A DNA stretch of 64,000 bases from Nemertoderma westbladi (GCA_032718475.1 JAUCBJ010000533.1:115057-179056); one strand, 5' to 3'; positions 1 through 10,805 are shown, counted from the first letter of the stretch. Notes: generated by a model from the letters alone, not told the origin. Translations and numbers: made by a program.

Positions 1-771
1 ATCCTTGATGAAATCTATCCAAACTTGGTACACATGTTGTTTGGCAAAAGTTTGAAAATTTTCCAAGTAGAATTTACGTGGGGCCTTCGTGCAGCATCAG
101 TGTAACTGTTATTGCAGTTATAATAAATTTATTTATCCAAATTTAAAATGCGTTAAATTATTATTACTGTAGGATAAATCAGCTGGGTTTCTGACAAATT
201 TTGCAATACATTGGGGCTGTCTGCATGTACCATGTGTACCGGTACTGTCAGGCTGTACTCAATCCCTGAATCGAGAATCCTGCAATCAGTCAATACTGCA
301 ATACTGGTCAGCCGGTACCATACACTGCAGACATGCCATATCATGTAATCTAATTAAACATGGCCCTGGCAACCCTTGCGGTGATTATAGTTTAGGCCTA
401 CTAGCCCAGTACCGGCACCGGTAATAATAATATAATAGTTTAGATAGTTACCGCTAATCATTCAGTCATTGGCACGGTACACCGTGTTGCTGTACTGCCG
501 TTGTAGTGCGCACCGTAGGTACCACCCTACTACCGGTACCGGCTGACCGGTGGCAACTAGCACTTCAGCACACTTGCACAGCACTGCAGCAACAGCACTA
601 CCGGCGATACACAGGTTGGAATTTATGTAGAGTTTGCTCAACAGTACAGATATAAAATAGTTACCGGTATCTAAATTATATATATTACTAAATATTGACA
701 ATTATTGAAATATATACCGTTATTCGTGTTATCAGTATTTGCAACATCTGACATTGAAGAGGTGAGAGAAG
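1..771. other. Non-coding, no gene recognised
   Basis: AT-rich sequence with many short ACCGGT, GGTACC and TAGGCCTA palindromes, mainly at 225-580. Short open frames here show no domain, and their composition follows the palindromic background. I see no RNA gene or element boundary. Confidence 0.6.
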
Positions 772-1112
772 ATGAATACCGGCACTCAACAAAACCAACG
801 CTTATCACAGGTCGGTATGGTTACCTCGAAACCGGCGCGACTGTCCACTCGAATAGAACTTCAAAACACAAACGCCAACAATAAACTGAAAGCGAATCGA
901 ACGTCTTCAGAAGAATCTGTCATTGGGACGAAGAAAAGGAAGCCGAAACCACGGGAATGGACCACAGCTAAGATTGAATGCTCCCATTGTCAGAGTTCCT
1001 GGACCGAAATTGAAACACCAATTGCCGATGGGCTTGATCTCTCAAACCAAAACTTCCTCTGCGGGGTTTGCGTGGCAGTAAAGATTGAAAGTCTGGAAGC
1101 TGGCATCCCTAG
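772..1112 (+). CDS. Possible first exon of an unknown protein with a C-x2-C...C-x2-C zinc-binding pattern
   Basis: An ATG at 772 opens a frame running to a stop at 1230. The first ~113 codons look protein-like: a Ser/Thr/Asn-rich start, a basic patch KKRKPKPR at about residues 54-61 (possible nuclear signal), then IECSHC with tryptophans around it and FLCGVC about 27 residues later. After SLEAGIP the text becomes low-complexity (YYYYK), and the junction is CCTAG/GTATTA, so I end the exon at a putative donor at 1113 (phase 2). The Cys spacing resembles half of a PHD/treble-clef finger, also found in ORF1 proteins of some LINEs. Family not recognised; it could be host or transposon derived, and no downstream exon was identified. 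Confidence 0.35.
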
Positions 1113-1737
1113 GTATTATTATTATAAAGAGCGTCAGCCTGCGTTTAATAAATATATTTTAATACAAAACAGGTCGAACGCAAAGAGGCTTATAATGAAG
1201 ACGAGTACTGCATTGATTATATTCCTATAAACCACCTGGCTTTGCATATTGAACGTGCGTTTGGAAATAAGTTCGTGCTACCCTTCCGTGGGTGGTAGAT
1301 GTCGCGGTTATGTATTGGTGGGGGGGGGGGGGGGGGGGGGGGTGCAGATTAAAAGGGGTGAACACGTACTGTCCCCCTTTCTTTGATTAATTGGTGGTGT
1401 GGGTTAATCTCTCATAACCTGATTTTGTGATACAGTCGCGCGAAGGCCCCACGAACGTGTTCGGTACATGTCTACTATGATGGGATAGATGAGCTTTAAA
1501 CTAGCCGGATTATTACTGGCACGTATATCTAAGACCTATGTATATAAAGATCTCGGCGTGTACTTGTCCCTTATCCTTAACCAGCTTATAAATTTAATTT
1601 GGTCCCACCATAACGTAGTGGTTTGGTTTGCCCTGAATGCATATCATACTTTGCGTAGTGTGCACATTATCTGGCAAAACGACCGAAGAAACCATTTTTA
1701 GTTGGGTAGTGTATAAAACAAAGACCGCAGACCAAAT
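1113..1737. other. Non-coding, contains a 23-base poly(G) tract
   Basis: Holds a G run at 1320-1342 and otherwise unremarkable sequence. A 70-codon open frame at 1489-1701 has no recognisable features and is not called. Confidence 0.6.
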
Positions 1738-4200
1738 ATTTTACACTTTACTATCAGCACACTATAAAACCTACAGTATGTTACACTTTACTTTCAGCAC
1801 ACTATAAAACCTATGTTACACTTCACTTTCAGCACACTAAAAACCTATGATACACTTTACTTTCAGCACATTATAAAACTTATTTTACACACTTACTCTC
1901 AGCACATTATAAAATCTATTTTACACTTTACTTTCAGCACACTATAAAACCTATGTTACACTTCACTTTCAGCACACTAAAAACCTATGATACACTTTAC
2001 TTTCAGCACATTATAAAACTTATTTTACACACTTACTCTCAGCACATTATAAAATCTATTTTACACTTCACTTTTAGCACACTATAAAACCTATTTTACA
2101 CTTCACTTTCAGCACACTAAAAACCTATGAAACACTTTACTTTCAGCACATTATAAAACTTATTTTACAGACTTACTCTCAGCACACTATAAAACCTATT
2201 TTACACACTTACTCTCAGCACACTATAAAACCTATTTTACACTTCACTTTTAGCACACTATAAAACATATTTTACATTTCACTTTCAGCACACTAAAAAC
2301 CTATGTTACACTTTACTTTCAGCACACTATAAAACTTATTTTACACACTTACTCTCAGCACATTATAAAATCTATTTTACACTTCACTTTTAGCACACTA
2401 TAAAACCTATTTTACACTTCACTTTCAGCACACTAAAAACCTATTTTACACACTTACTCGCAGCACATTATAAAATCTATTTTACACTTCACTTGTACCA
2501 CCCTATAAAACCTATTTTACACTTCACTTTCAGCACACTAAAAACCTATGATACACTTTACTATCAGCACATTATAAAACTTATTTTACACACTTACTCT
2601 CAGCACATTATAAAATCTATTTCCACTTCACTTTTAGCACACTATAAAACCTATTTTACACTTCACTTTCAGCACACTAAAAACCTATGTTACACTTTAC
2701 TTTCAGCACACTATAAAACCTATTCTACACACTTACTCTCAACACACTATAAAACCTATTTTACACACTTACTCTCAGCACACTATAAAACCTATTTTAC
2801 ACTTCACTTTTAGCACACTATAAAACATATTTTACATTTCACTTTCAGCACACTAAAAACCTATGTTACACTTTACTTTCAGCACACTATAAAACTTATT
2901 TTACACACTTACTCTCAGCACATTATAAAATCTATTTTACACTTCACTTTTAGCACACTATAAAACCTATTTTACACTTCACTTTCAGCACACTAAAAAC
3001 CTATTTTACACACTTACTCGCAACACATTATAAAATCTATTATACACTTCACTTTTAGCACCCTATAAAACCTATTTTACACTTCACTTTCAGCACACTA
3101 AAAACCTATGTTACACTTTACTTTCAGCAAACTATAAACCTATTCTACACACTTACTCTCAACACACTATAAAATCTATTTTACACACTTACTCTCAGCA
3201 CATTATAAAATCTATTTTACACTTTACTTTCAGCACACTATAAAACCTATGTCACACTTCACTTTCAGCACACTATAAAACCTATTTTACCCTTCACCCT
3301 CAGCACATTATAAAATCTATTTTACACTTCACTTTCAGCACACTATAAAACCTATTTTACATTTCACTTTCAGCACACTAAAAACCTATGTTACACTTTA
3401 CTTTCAGCACACTATAAAACTTATTTCACACACTTACTCTCAGCACATTATAAGATCTATTTTACACTTCACTTTCAGTACACTAAAAACCTATTGTACA
3501 CTTTACTTTCAGCACACTATAAAACCTATTTTACACACTTACTCGCAGCACATTATAAAATCTATTTTACACTTCACTTTTAGCACACTATAAAACCTAT
3601 TTTACACTTCACTTTCAGCACACTAAAAACCTATGTTACACTTTACTTTCAGCACACTATAAATCTATTCTACACACTTACTCTCAACACACTATAAAAC
3701 CTATTTTACACACTTACTCTCAGCATATTATAAAACCTATGTCACACTTCACTTTCAGCACACTATAAAACCTATTTTACACTTCACTCTCAGCACATTA
3801 TAAAATCTATTTTACACTTCACTTTCAGCACACTATAAAACCTATTTTACACTTCACTTTCAGCACACTATAAAACCTATTTTACACTTCACTCTCAGCA
3901 CAATATAAAATCTATTTTACACTTCACTTTCAGCACACTATAAAACCTATTTTACACACTTACTCAGCACATTAAAAAACCTATTTTACACTTTACTTTC
4001 AGCACACTATAAAACCTATTCTACACTTCACTTTTAGCACACTATAAAACCTATTTTACACACTTAATCTCAGCACATTAAAAAACCTATTTTATACTTT
4101 ACTTTCAGCCCATTATAAACCTATTTCACACTTCACTTTCAGCACACAATAAAACCTATTTCACACTTCACTTTCAGCACACAATAAAACCTATGTTACA
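1738..4200. repeat. Satellite/minisatellite array A, ~34-36-bp units, ~70 copies
   Basis: Continuous tandem array. The typical unit reads TTTTACACTTCACTTTCAGC followed by ACACTATAAAACCTA. Variants differ by CACTAAAAACC versus CACTATAAAACC, TATTTTACACACTTACTCTC versus TACACTTCACTTTC, and scattered substitutions. Variant types recur in a fixed order (for example 1800-2060, 2280-2440 and 2840-3010 share a block), which indicates higher-order repeats of several units. Each unit carries a pyrimidine-rich CTTTCAG, so the array is full of splice-acceptor-like strings, and TATAAAA in most units. The 106-codon open frame across 2493-2813 is only the array read in frame. Confidence 0.95.
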
Positions 4201-4418
4201 CGACGTTGACGACTCTCTTCCCTTATCTCACCTAATTACCAAATCTTCTTCTGCACATTCTTATAGCACTCGTCTGGCCTCCTCTGGTCTATTTCACATA
4301 TAAATCGATGCAAGGCCCCCTTCTCTGGAACGCTTTATCTGAATCTATCCGTAACAGTCCTAGTCTTGAAATGTTTAAACGTCGGTTAAAATATCATTTA
4401 CTCCAGTGCAGTTATTAA
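4201..4418 (+). pseudogene. LINE reverse-transcriptase C-terminal remnant
   Basis: Two reading frames together give the hallmark C-terminus of CR1/Jockey-type LINE proteins: a HSYSTR segment near 4260, then LLWNALSESIRNSPSLEMFK and a basic KRRLKYHLL tail ending at TAA 4416-4418. A frame change between the two pieces shows decay. It abuts the 35-bp satellite directly. The rest of the LINE is absent, consistent with 5' truncation. Confidence 0.7.
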
Positions 4419-4499
4419 TGCAACCAAGAATAAAATTATAACCCCAGGTTGCACCTCACCATCATTCTGTTTATTTTTCTCGCAGACACCTTTTGGCCA

Positions 4500-4770
4500 C
4501 CATTTTTTTTTCCAGATAGGGGGGGGGGGGCATTCGACGCAATAAAAATTCATCCCTCTCCAGGGGAAATTCGACGCAAATAACAGCTGATTACCATTAA
4601 AAAAAACTGTAACCTTTTCTATTGTCTTCAGTTTATTGTTTTGGTTAAAATAACGTGCCACTGTAACTTGCTTCTTTCCCTAAATTGAGAATTTAACATT
4701 GAGGCGGGATATTAATTCGCCGAGATGGGATTTGCGTCCAGTTCCCCCCCCCCCCCCCCCCCCCCCCGCC
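4500..4770. repeat. Dispersed repeat copy 1, bounded by poly(G) and poly(C)
   Basis: Starts at a 12-G run (4519-4530) and ends at a 24-C run (4744-4767). The interior (GGGGAAATTCGACGCAAATA, then GAGGCGGGATATTAATTCGC) is repeated at 37003-37256 with roughly 90% identity by eye, including a similar CAGATAG before the G run. Because the ends are G...C on one strand they form inverted termini. Function and family unknown; no coding capacity. Confidence 0.8.
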
Positions 4771-4942
4771 GTCTCTTCTTTCCAATCACAGCCTCACATG
4801 ACCACCCGCAAAACTTAAACTAACTTGTCCTACTTCCTCCACTGCCAGAGGGCGCGCCGAGCTACACTAGCTGCGCTATAGTCTCGACCGCCCCCTACCA
4901 CCCAGCAGAGTGAAACTCTGCTTACAAGTTTATTATTATCTA

Positions 4943-4980
4943 CTAGAAAGCCAGTGGCCCTTCGGGCCACGGCTTTCTAG
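4943..4980. repeat. Near-perfect 38-bp hairpin (CTAGAAAGCC...GGCTTTCTAG)
   Basis: Left arm CTAGAAAGCCAGTGGCCC and right arm GGGCCACGGCTTTCTAG pair completely except for one bulged A, with a TTC loop. It lies about 60 bp before the 147-bp satellite array. A stable hairpin next to a CTAG terminus and a central tandem array is reminiscent of Helitron-like interspersed elements, but no second end was identified. Confidence 0.8.
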
Positions 4981-5039
4981 TTCACAAGCCTATTCACCAT
5001 TCCAAACATTAATTAATTAATTAACTTAACAAAACTTCA

Positions 5040-7835
5040 TATGATTGAGAGTGTTCTCTCAAACAAAAGGACTGATGCTGTTTTACTTTTCAGATACCTA
5101 CACTGGTCAACGTCATTCACATTGATGCAGCCTTATGATGTAGTACAGTAGACCTCTGACAATTATCAGCGTAAAAGCATTTTTAATAAATAAATGTGAG
5201 AATGTTTTTACTTTTCAGATTCAGATTTTTCGCACCCTAGCAGTAGACTGGAAATCCGCAGACTGGTTAGCGTCCTCCCCATACAAACAGCCTATGGTCA
5301 TCATGCCTTTCCCAAGTATAAGCAAAAAAGCATTAGAAACAACGAAATGGGAGAAGAATTTCACTTGAGACATTTCACCCTCTAGCGGCAGACTGAGAAA
5401 TTGCAGATTGGTCAGAGTTTTCCACAAACACGCAGTCTATGGTGTAGTAGACCTCTGCCAAGTACCAGGCTATAAGAATTATAAACAACGAAATGGGATA
5501 AGTTTTCACTTTCAGATATTTCGCCCCTTAGTGGCCGAATGGAGAACTGCAGGTAGTTGGGAGTCCTCCACAGACACACACCATATGGTGTAATACACAT
5601 CTGCCCAGTGTCAGCCTAAAAGCATTATTAATAACGAAATGGGATAAGGTTTTCACTTTCAGACATTTGGCCCCCTAGTGGCAGACAGAGGAATTGCAGA
5701 TTGGTCAGAGTTCTCCACAAACACGCAGTCTATGGTGTAGTAGACCTCTGCCAAGTATCAGCCTAAAAGCATTATAAACAACGAAATTGGATAAGGATTT
5801 CACTTTCAGATATTTCGCCCCCTAGCGGCCGAATGGAGAACTGCAGGTAGTTGGGCGTCCTCCACAGACACACACCATATGGTGTAATACACATCTGCCC
5901 AGTGTCAGCCTAAAAGCATTATTAATAACGAAATGGGATAAGGTTTTCACTTTCAGACATTTGGCCCCCTAGTGGCAGACAGAGGAATTGCAGATTGGTC
6001 AGAGTTCTCCACAAACACGCAGTCTATGGTGTAGTAGACCTCTGACAAGTATCAGCCTAAAAACATTATAAACATCAAAATGGGATAAGGTTTTCACGTT
6101 CAGACATTTCGCCCCCTAGCGGCCGAATAGAGAACTGCAGGTTGTTCAGCGTCCTCTTCAGACACACAGCCTATGGTGTAATACACATCTGCCAAGTGTC
6201 AGCCAAAAAGCATTATTAATAACGAAATGGTATAAGGTTTTCACTTTCAGACATTTGGCCCCCTAGTGGCAGACAGAGGAATTGCAGATTGGTCAGAGTT
6301 CTCCACAAACACGCAGCCTATGGTGTAGTAGACCTCTGCCAAGTATCAGGCTATAAGAATTATAAACAACGAAATGGGATAAGGTTTTCACTTTCAGATA
6401 TTTCGCCCCTTAGTGGCCGAATGGAGAACTGCAGGTAGTTGGGCGTCCTCCACAGACACACACCATATGGTGTAATACACATCTGCCCAGTGTCAGCCTA
6501 AAAGCATTATTAATAACGAAATGGGATAAGGTTTTCACTTTCAGACATTTGGCCCCCTAGTGGCAGACAGAGGAATTGCAGATTGGTCTTAGTTCTCCAC
6601 AAACACGCAGTCTTTGATGTAGTAGACCTCTGACAAGTATCAGCCTAAAAACATTATAAACATAAAAATGTGATAAGGTTTTCACGTTCAGACATTTCGC
6701 CCCCTAGCGGCCGAATAGAGAACTGCAGGTTGTTCGGCGTCCTCTTCAGACACACAGCCTATGGTGTAATACACATCTGCCAAGTGTCAGCCTAAAAGCA
6801 TTATTAATAACGAAATGGTATAAGGTTTTCACTTTCAGACATTTGGCCCCCTAGTGGCAGACAGAGGAATTGCAGATTGGTCAGAGTTCTCCACAAACAC
6901 GCAGCCTATGGTGTAGTAGACCTCTGCCAAGTACCAGGCTATAAGAATTATAAACAACGAAATGGGATAAGGTTTTCACTTTCAGATATTTCGCCCCTTA
7001 GTGGCCGAATGGAGAACTGCAGGTAGTTGGGCGTCCTCCACAGACACACTCCATATGGTGTAATACACATCTGCCCAGTGTCAGCCTAAAAGCATTATTA
7101 ATAACGAAATGGGATAAGGTTTTCACTTTCAGACATTTGGCCCCCTAGTGGCAGACAGAGGAATTGCAGATTAGTCAGAGTTCTCCACAAACACGCAGTC
7201 TATGGTGTAGTAGACCTCTGCCAAGTATCAGCCTAAAAGCATTATAAACAACGAAATTGGATAAGGATTTCACTTTCAGATATTTCGCCCCCTAGCGGCC
7301 GAATGGAGAACTGCAGGTAGTTGGGCATCCTCCACGGACACACCATATGGTGTAATACACATCTGCCAAGTGTCAGCCTAAAAGCATTATTAATAACGAA
7401 ATGGGATAAGGTTTTCACTTTCAGACATTTGGCCCCCTAGCGGTAGACTGGAGAAATGCAGACTGATTCTAGCTCCTCCCCAAACACGCTGTATTGTGTA
7501 GTAGACCTCTGCCAAGTATCAGCAAAAAAGCATTATAAACAAAGAAATGGGATAAGGTTTTCACTTTCAGATATTTCTCCCCCTAGCGGCAGACTGGGGA
7601 ATTGCAGATTGGTCAGCATCCTCCCCAAACACACAGCCTATGGTGTAGAAGACCTCTGCCATGTATCAGCTAAAAGGCTTTATAATAACGAAATGGGAGA
7701 TGTTTTCAGTTTCGGATATTTCGCCCCCTAGCGGCAGACTGGAGAACTGCAGATTGATCAGTGTCCTCCCAAACACACAGTCTATGGTCGGGAACAGATC
7801 TGCAAAGTATCATTTAGAACAGATTAAGTCTGGTA
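5040..7835. repeat. Satellite array B, ~147-bp units, about 19 copies
   Basis: Tandem units share GGTTTTCACTTTCAGA, CATTTGGCCCCCTAGTGGCA or ATTTCGCCCCCTAGCGGC, TCCACAAACACGCAGTCTAT and GTAGTAGACCTCTGCCAAGT. Two sub-types alternate (type 1 with GGCAGACAGAGGAATTGCAG; type 2 with CCGAATGGAGAACTGCAGGT), so a ~295-bp dimer is the higher-order unit. First and last copies are the most diverged, as expected for array edges. Open frames of 60-90 codons here are array artefacts. Diverged relatives in the opposite orientation lie at 22250-23165. Confidence 0.93.
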
Positions 7836-8056
7836 TCAAAAAGTAGCATAATAGTCGATACCCAACGTGTCGAGTGACAGAATGAACTGCTAGGCCTACC
7901 GCGCTACGGGTACCGAATTCACGAAATTCGCATTCACGCAAACAAACGCGTAAAATAAGACTCGAGATAGCGACAGTGCACGTGCTCGTGACGAGAGCTT
8001 TCGTTCGATGTATCGCGAGCTCCGATTGGTGCTTGTGTGTAGAAACGTATAGCTTG
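7836..8056. other. Unique spacer between satellite B and microsatellite
   Basis: Short unique sequence, moderately GC-rich in 7900-8040, with no recognisable gene or element on either strand. Confidence 0.5.
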
Positions 8057-8069
8057 GACAGACAAACAA

Positions 8070-8112
<43 letters not shown>

Positions 8113-8113
8113 C
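8057..8113. repeat. (GACA)n microsatellite
   Basis: Starts with a few GACAAACA variants and continues as pure CAGA/GACA tetranucleotides. Open frames reading through it are repeats of Cys-Leu-Ser-Val and are artefacts. Confidence 0.95.
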
Positions 8114-8444
8114 ATGATATTTATATATATAGATACTATTGAGGAAAAAAAATCAAAAAATCACACTATAAAACACACTATTTTTCGTTTTACTCTTTAT
8201 TACAAGTGAAGTAAGTAACGATTAACACATTTAAAAATTCTTGGCTATTATTCCCAGTCTGATTTGTTAATTTAAAAATAATAATCTTCGTCATAAAATA
8301 TTAAATTTTCCATTAAGATTACAATAATAATATATTCCAAGTTATAATCAATCATATAAGATTAAATTCTCATCTCTATTATACGCCTCGCTTCGCTCGA
8401 ATTTTAATTCGAAATCAGGAACTATGATCAGATAGTTCACGCAG
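8114..8444. other. AT-rich 3' flank of OGFOD1
   Basis: About 330 bp of AT-rich DNA downstream of the minus-strand OGFOD1 gene. Nothing recognised. Confidence 0.5.
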
Positions 8445-8450
8445 TTTATT
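8445..8450 (-). promoter_or_regulatory. OGFOD1: Candidate poly(A) signal of OGFOD1
   Basis: Minus-strand AATAAA lies 27 bases beyond the TGA stop of the OGFOD1 frame. The position is plausible but would give a very short 3' UTR. Confidence 0.45.
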
Positions 8451-8476
8451 TATATTGACATTTGACACATTCCAGT

Positions 8477-10219
8477 TCAAATATCATTTAACGCCTCAAA
8501 ATAAGACCCAACGAAATCGTAAAACATTGTTGGCTCGCCACTTAAGCAGTTGGAATTAACATGTTTAACAAACTTAGTCGTTCCCTTTTCCCTATAAACT
8601 AAAGCCAAGTTGTTCCCTACCGGTTCCACAGTTAGTAGTTCCTCATTGTCCGCGACGTAGTTAGTTGCACCGCCGCATATAGCGTCCCAAACACCGTCTA
8701 CAAAGTAAAGAGCGATATCCAGAGAATCTCGGGAGAATTCGTGTGAATCTTCGTGAACTAGAGTGTAATCCCCGTGTGAGAACCGACGCAATGAGACACC
8801 GCACGCTGGGGTACCATTGGTGGATTCAGTACCTGTGTTACTATTGGATGACCCACACACTGTGTTCCTATTGACAGATTGAACTCCCGCATTCCTAATG
8901 GCTGACCCAGATACAGTGCTCCCATTGGTTGATTCAATTCCCGTGTTCGTATTGATTGGCAGCTCTTCACTATCAGAGGACTGAATATCCCCCACATCAC
9001 TCTCACTACCTTCACTAGTAGCCGCTAACTCGTGAAGCTTCAATCCGGTGCAGTTTGAGAGAAAAACAAAGAATTGTTCGCTTCGAAACAGCCGCAGACA
9101 TTTGCTAATCGCCATCGACTCACGTAAAGAGGATTCTAGGGCACGATGGTAATGGAATCTATTGGGAACAGCTAATGATTCCCAGGAAATGGAGCTTAAT
9201 TCCTCCAAAAGAGACGCGTAAACTCTGGGAAGGAAGAAATCTGTTAACTTAATCTGGCTTTCATCGCCAAACGTCTCTCGAATATCAGTCTGACAGGTGA
9301 GGTTTAAATATTTCGGATTAATAAACGAATTCAATTCAATTTCGTAGGAGATATGCCGAGTTAGGGGGAGCGGAGGCTGAATGTTGCGGTTATCCGTATA
9401 ATCTCCGTGATACCAACCCGACACGGAGAGTCGAGATCCCCTGGAATCAGAGAGGATCTCCGATACCTGATGGAAGGAAATCGGACTCACTTTAAATAAG
9501 ATTATTCGATTGCGTACAGGTGCGAGCCTTGCGACAATGTCGTCAGGTCTTCCTAAGGAGTCCACGGAGAATAGATCCAAAGTACCTCCGTTGTCTTCAG
9601 GTTTCCAGTCCGCGGATACCAGGTAGAAAGTAAACGCGATTCTTCGGTCGTCTAACATATCGTCGTGGCAGAGTAGGGTGTCTGTCCGTGAGTATCGAGA
9701 GCAGGATATGCTTATCGTGTCGTTCAGAACTATACCGCTCGCTTTGGCGACCCAATTCCTGAATCGCGAGTATAATTCCGTGCGAAACCGGTCTAAGGTC
9801 CGTCCTACAGGGCAACGACTTAAATCCTGCGATTGAGAAAATTGAAACAGGTCGTTGGATTTCTTATGAAACTCTAAGGATTTTACTTCCGTTTCGAGTT
9901 GTTCCAACACCGAGGCCTTGAGAAAATTGTCTACGATGACATACGGAAAGGGGTAACCATTGGAAAGAACTTTGAGAGTCCCAAAATTCCTAGTTTCGTG
10001 GGACTTTTCGCTTTCTGCTTTGGTCGCGAAGCGAAACAAGTTACTCCTTCCGTTGTTAAGGAGAGACTCATCACTACTCTCTGCGACAAACAGTTCGTCG
10101 TTTATAACGTTACTTCCGAAACCTTCTCGAAATTCCGGCTTAGATTTCTTTGGGTTCACGAATTCCGTATCAGGTGAACAATTGGTAATGCGCTTAACTG
10201 AATGGGAAGTAACATCCAT
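8477..10219 (-). CDS. OGFOD1: Prolyl 3-hydroxylase OGFOD1 (2-oxoglutarate/Fe(II) dioxygenase), single exon
   Basis: 580 codons, intronless. The family (OGFOD1, yeast Tpa1, fly Sudestada1) hydroxylates a prolyl residue of ribosomal protein uS12 (RPS23) and affects translation termination and stress granules. Visible here: a poorly conserved N-terminus (1-80), a prolyl-4-hydroxylase-like double-stranded beta-helix from about 88 (FPYVIVDNFL), the Fe ligands H185 and D187 in LLCHDD, the distal H250 in SFHQVSE, and the 2-oxoglutarate-binding R263 in SRLSVSGWYHG. The spacing matches human OGFOD1 within two residues. An acidic/Ser linker (400-420) is followed by ~18-residue imperfect repeats (about 426-475, TG-E-S-TNG type), then the degenerate C-terminal double-stranded beta-helix domain to residue 580. 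Length is close to the human 542. The start is fixed by an in-frame TAG three codons upstream of ATG 10219. Frame intact with all catalytic residues, so likely functional; vertebrate orthologues have many introns, so either intron loss or a retrocopy. Confidence 0.93.
   Translation of the reverse strand: MDVTSHSVKRITNCSPDTEFVNPKKSKPEFREGFGSNVINDELFVAESSDESLLNNGRSNLFRFATKAESEKSHETRNFGTLKVLSNGYPFPYVIVDNFLKASVLEQLETEVKSLEFHKKSNDLFQFSQSQDLSRCPVGRTLDRFRTELYSRFRNWVAKASGIVLNDTISISCSRYSRTDTLLCHDDMLDDRRIAFTFYLVSADWKPEDNGGTLDLFSVDSLGRPDDIVARLAPVRNRIILFKVSPISFHQVSEILSDSRGSRLSVSGWYHGDYTDNRNIQPPLPLTRHISYEIELNSFINPKYLNLTCQTDIRETFGDESQIKLTDFFLPRVYASLLEELSSISWESLAVPNRFHYHRALESSLRESMAISKCLRLFRSEQFFVFLSNCTGLKLHELAATSEGSESDVGDIQSSDSEELPINTNTGIESTNGSTVSGSAIRNAGVQSVNRNTVCGSSNSNTGTESTNGTPACGVSLRRFSHGDYTLVHEDSHEFSRDSLDIALYFVDGVWDAICGGATNYVADNEELLTVEPVGNNLALVYREKGTTKFVKHVNSNCLSGEPTMFYDFVGSYFEALNDI
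8815..8950 (-). repeat. 54-bp coding minisatellite in the OGFOD1 linker
   Basis: Three imperfect 54-bp units encode 18-residue repeats (TGIESTNGSTVSGS..., AGVQSVNRNTVCGS..., TGTESTNGTPACG). The unit is a multiple of three, so the frame is kept. It sits between the catalytic and C-terminal domains, where length is probably tolerated. Confidence 0.75.
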
Positions 10220-10526
10220 GTCTGACTATTGTTGAATACTGGCTAGTCAACTGGTCAATAAAATTAATAAAGTTTAATTTTCTACTGAACACAGGAACAT
10301 GATGGGGCAATCTGATTTTCCACTAAGTTAGGCCTAGTTTAGTGTTTAGGGCCTATTTTATAATTGTGAAATACATTGGGTGAGATCTTTCGTGCTGTAT
10401 TGCTGTATTATGCAATTTATAATTTTTACTATGAATGAATATCATTTTAAATTATTAGATACATGAAATATAGGCCTAGTTGAAAAAAAGTTGTCCCGGT
10501 AGTAGGCGGTAGTAGTAATTACAGAA
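10220..10526. other. Upstream region of OGFOD1
   Basis: AT-rich flank with two TAGGCCTA-type palindromes. It probably contains the OGFOD1 promoter, but no clear TATA or initiator stands out. Confidence 0.4.
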
Positions 10527-10805
10527 TTAAGTTGTAGGCCTAGTTGTGATTGTGACAGTGTCTTTAAACATTTCAATGTAATTGCAAGGCACCCACCCAC
10601 TGCTGCCTGCAGAAGCTCGAAACGTATTACGTATTATATAAGAACGCGTCAGCCCGTAATTAACAAGCAGAACTGGGATTGGCGCAAGTTTGTAGTGCTG
10701 CTTCAGTGCTTCCCAGTGGCTAGTTAATGTAGACTCATCATTCTTCGTTACACTGCCCTTTCCTTCCATATTTGGAACTCCACTCTTATTGTCTTTTCCC
10801 GGCAT
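10527..10805 (-). CDS. Small open frame, unknown; weak resemblance to NDUFA4-type membrane proteins
   Basis: 92 codons from ATG 10805 to a stop at 10527. The N-terminus is polar (residues 1-28), followed by HWEALKQHYKLAPIPVLLVN and then a Y-I-I-R segment. The L-K-x-H-x2-L-x-P then Y-x2-R arrangement is loosely like NDUFA4/COXFA4-type single-span proteins, but I cannot establish homology, and the tail after residue 68 looks non-coding. It lies 307 bp upstream of OGFOD1 on the same strand. A splice donor near GCAGTGGGTGGGTG is possible. It may be a real short gene, a first exon, or chance. Confidence 0.2.
   Translation of the reverse strand: MPGKDNKSGVPNMEGKGSVTKNDESTLTSHWEALKQHYKLAPIPVLLVNYGLTRSYIIRNTFRASAGSSGWVPCNYIEMFKDTVTITTRPTT

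Noticed and set aside
2493-2813. 106-codon open frame
   Set aside because: Entirely within satellite A; the protein is just the repeat translated.
8758-9015. Alternative frame inside OGFOD1
   Set aside because: A shadow of the coding minisatellite in the linker.
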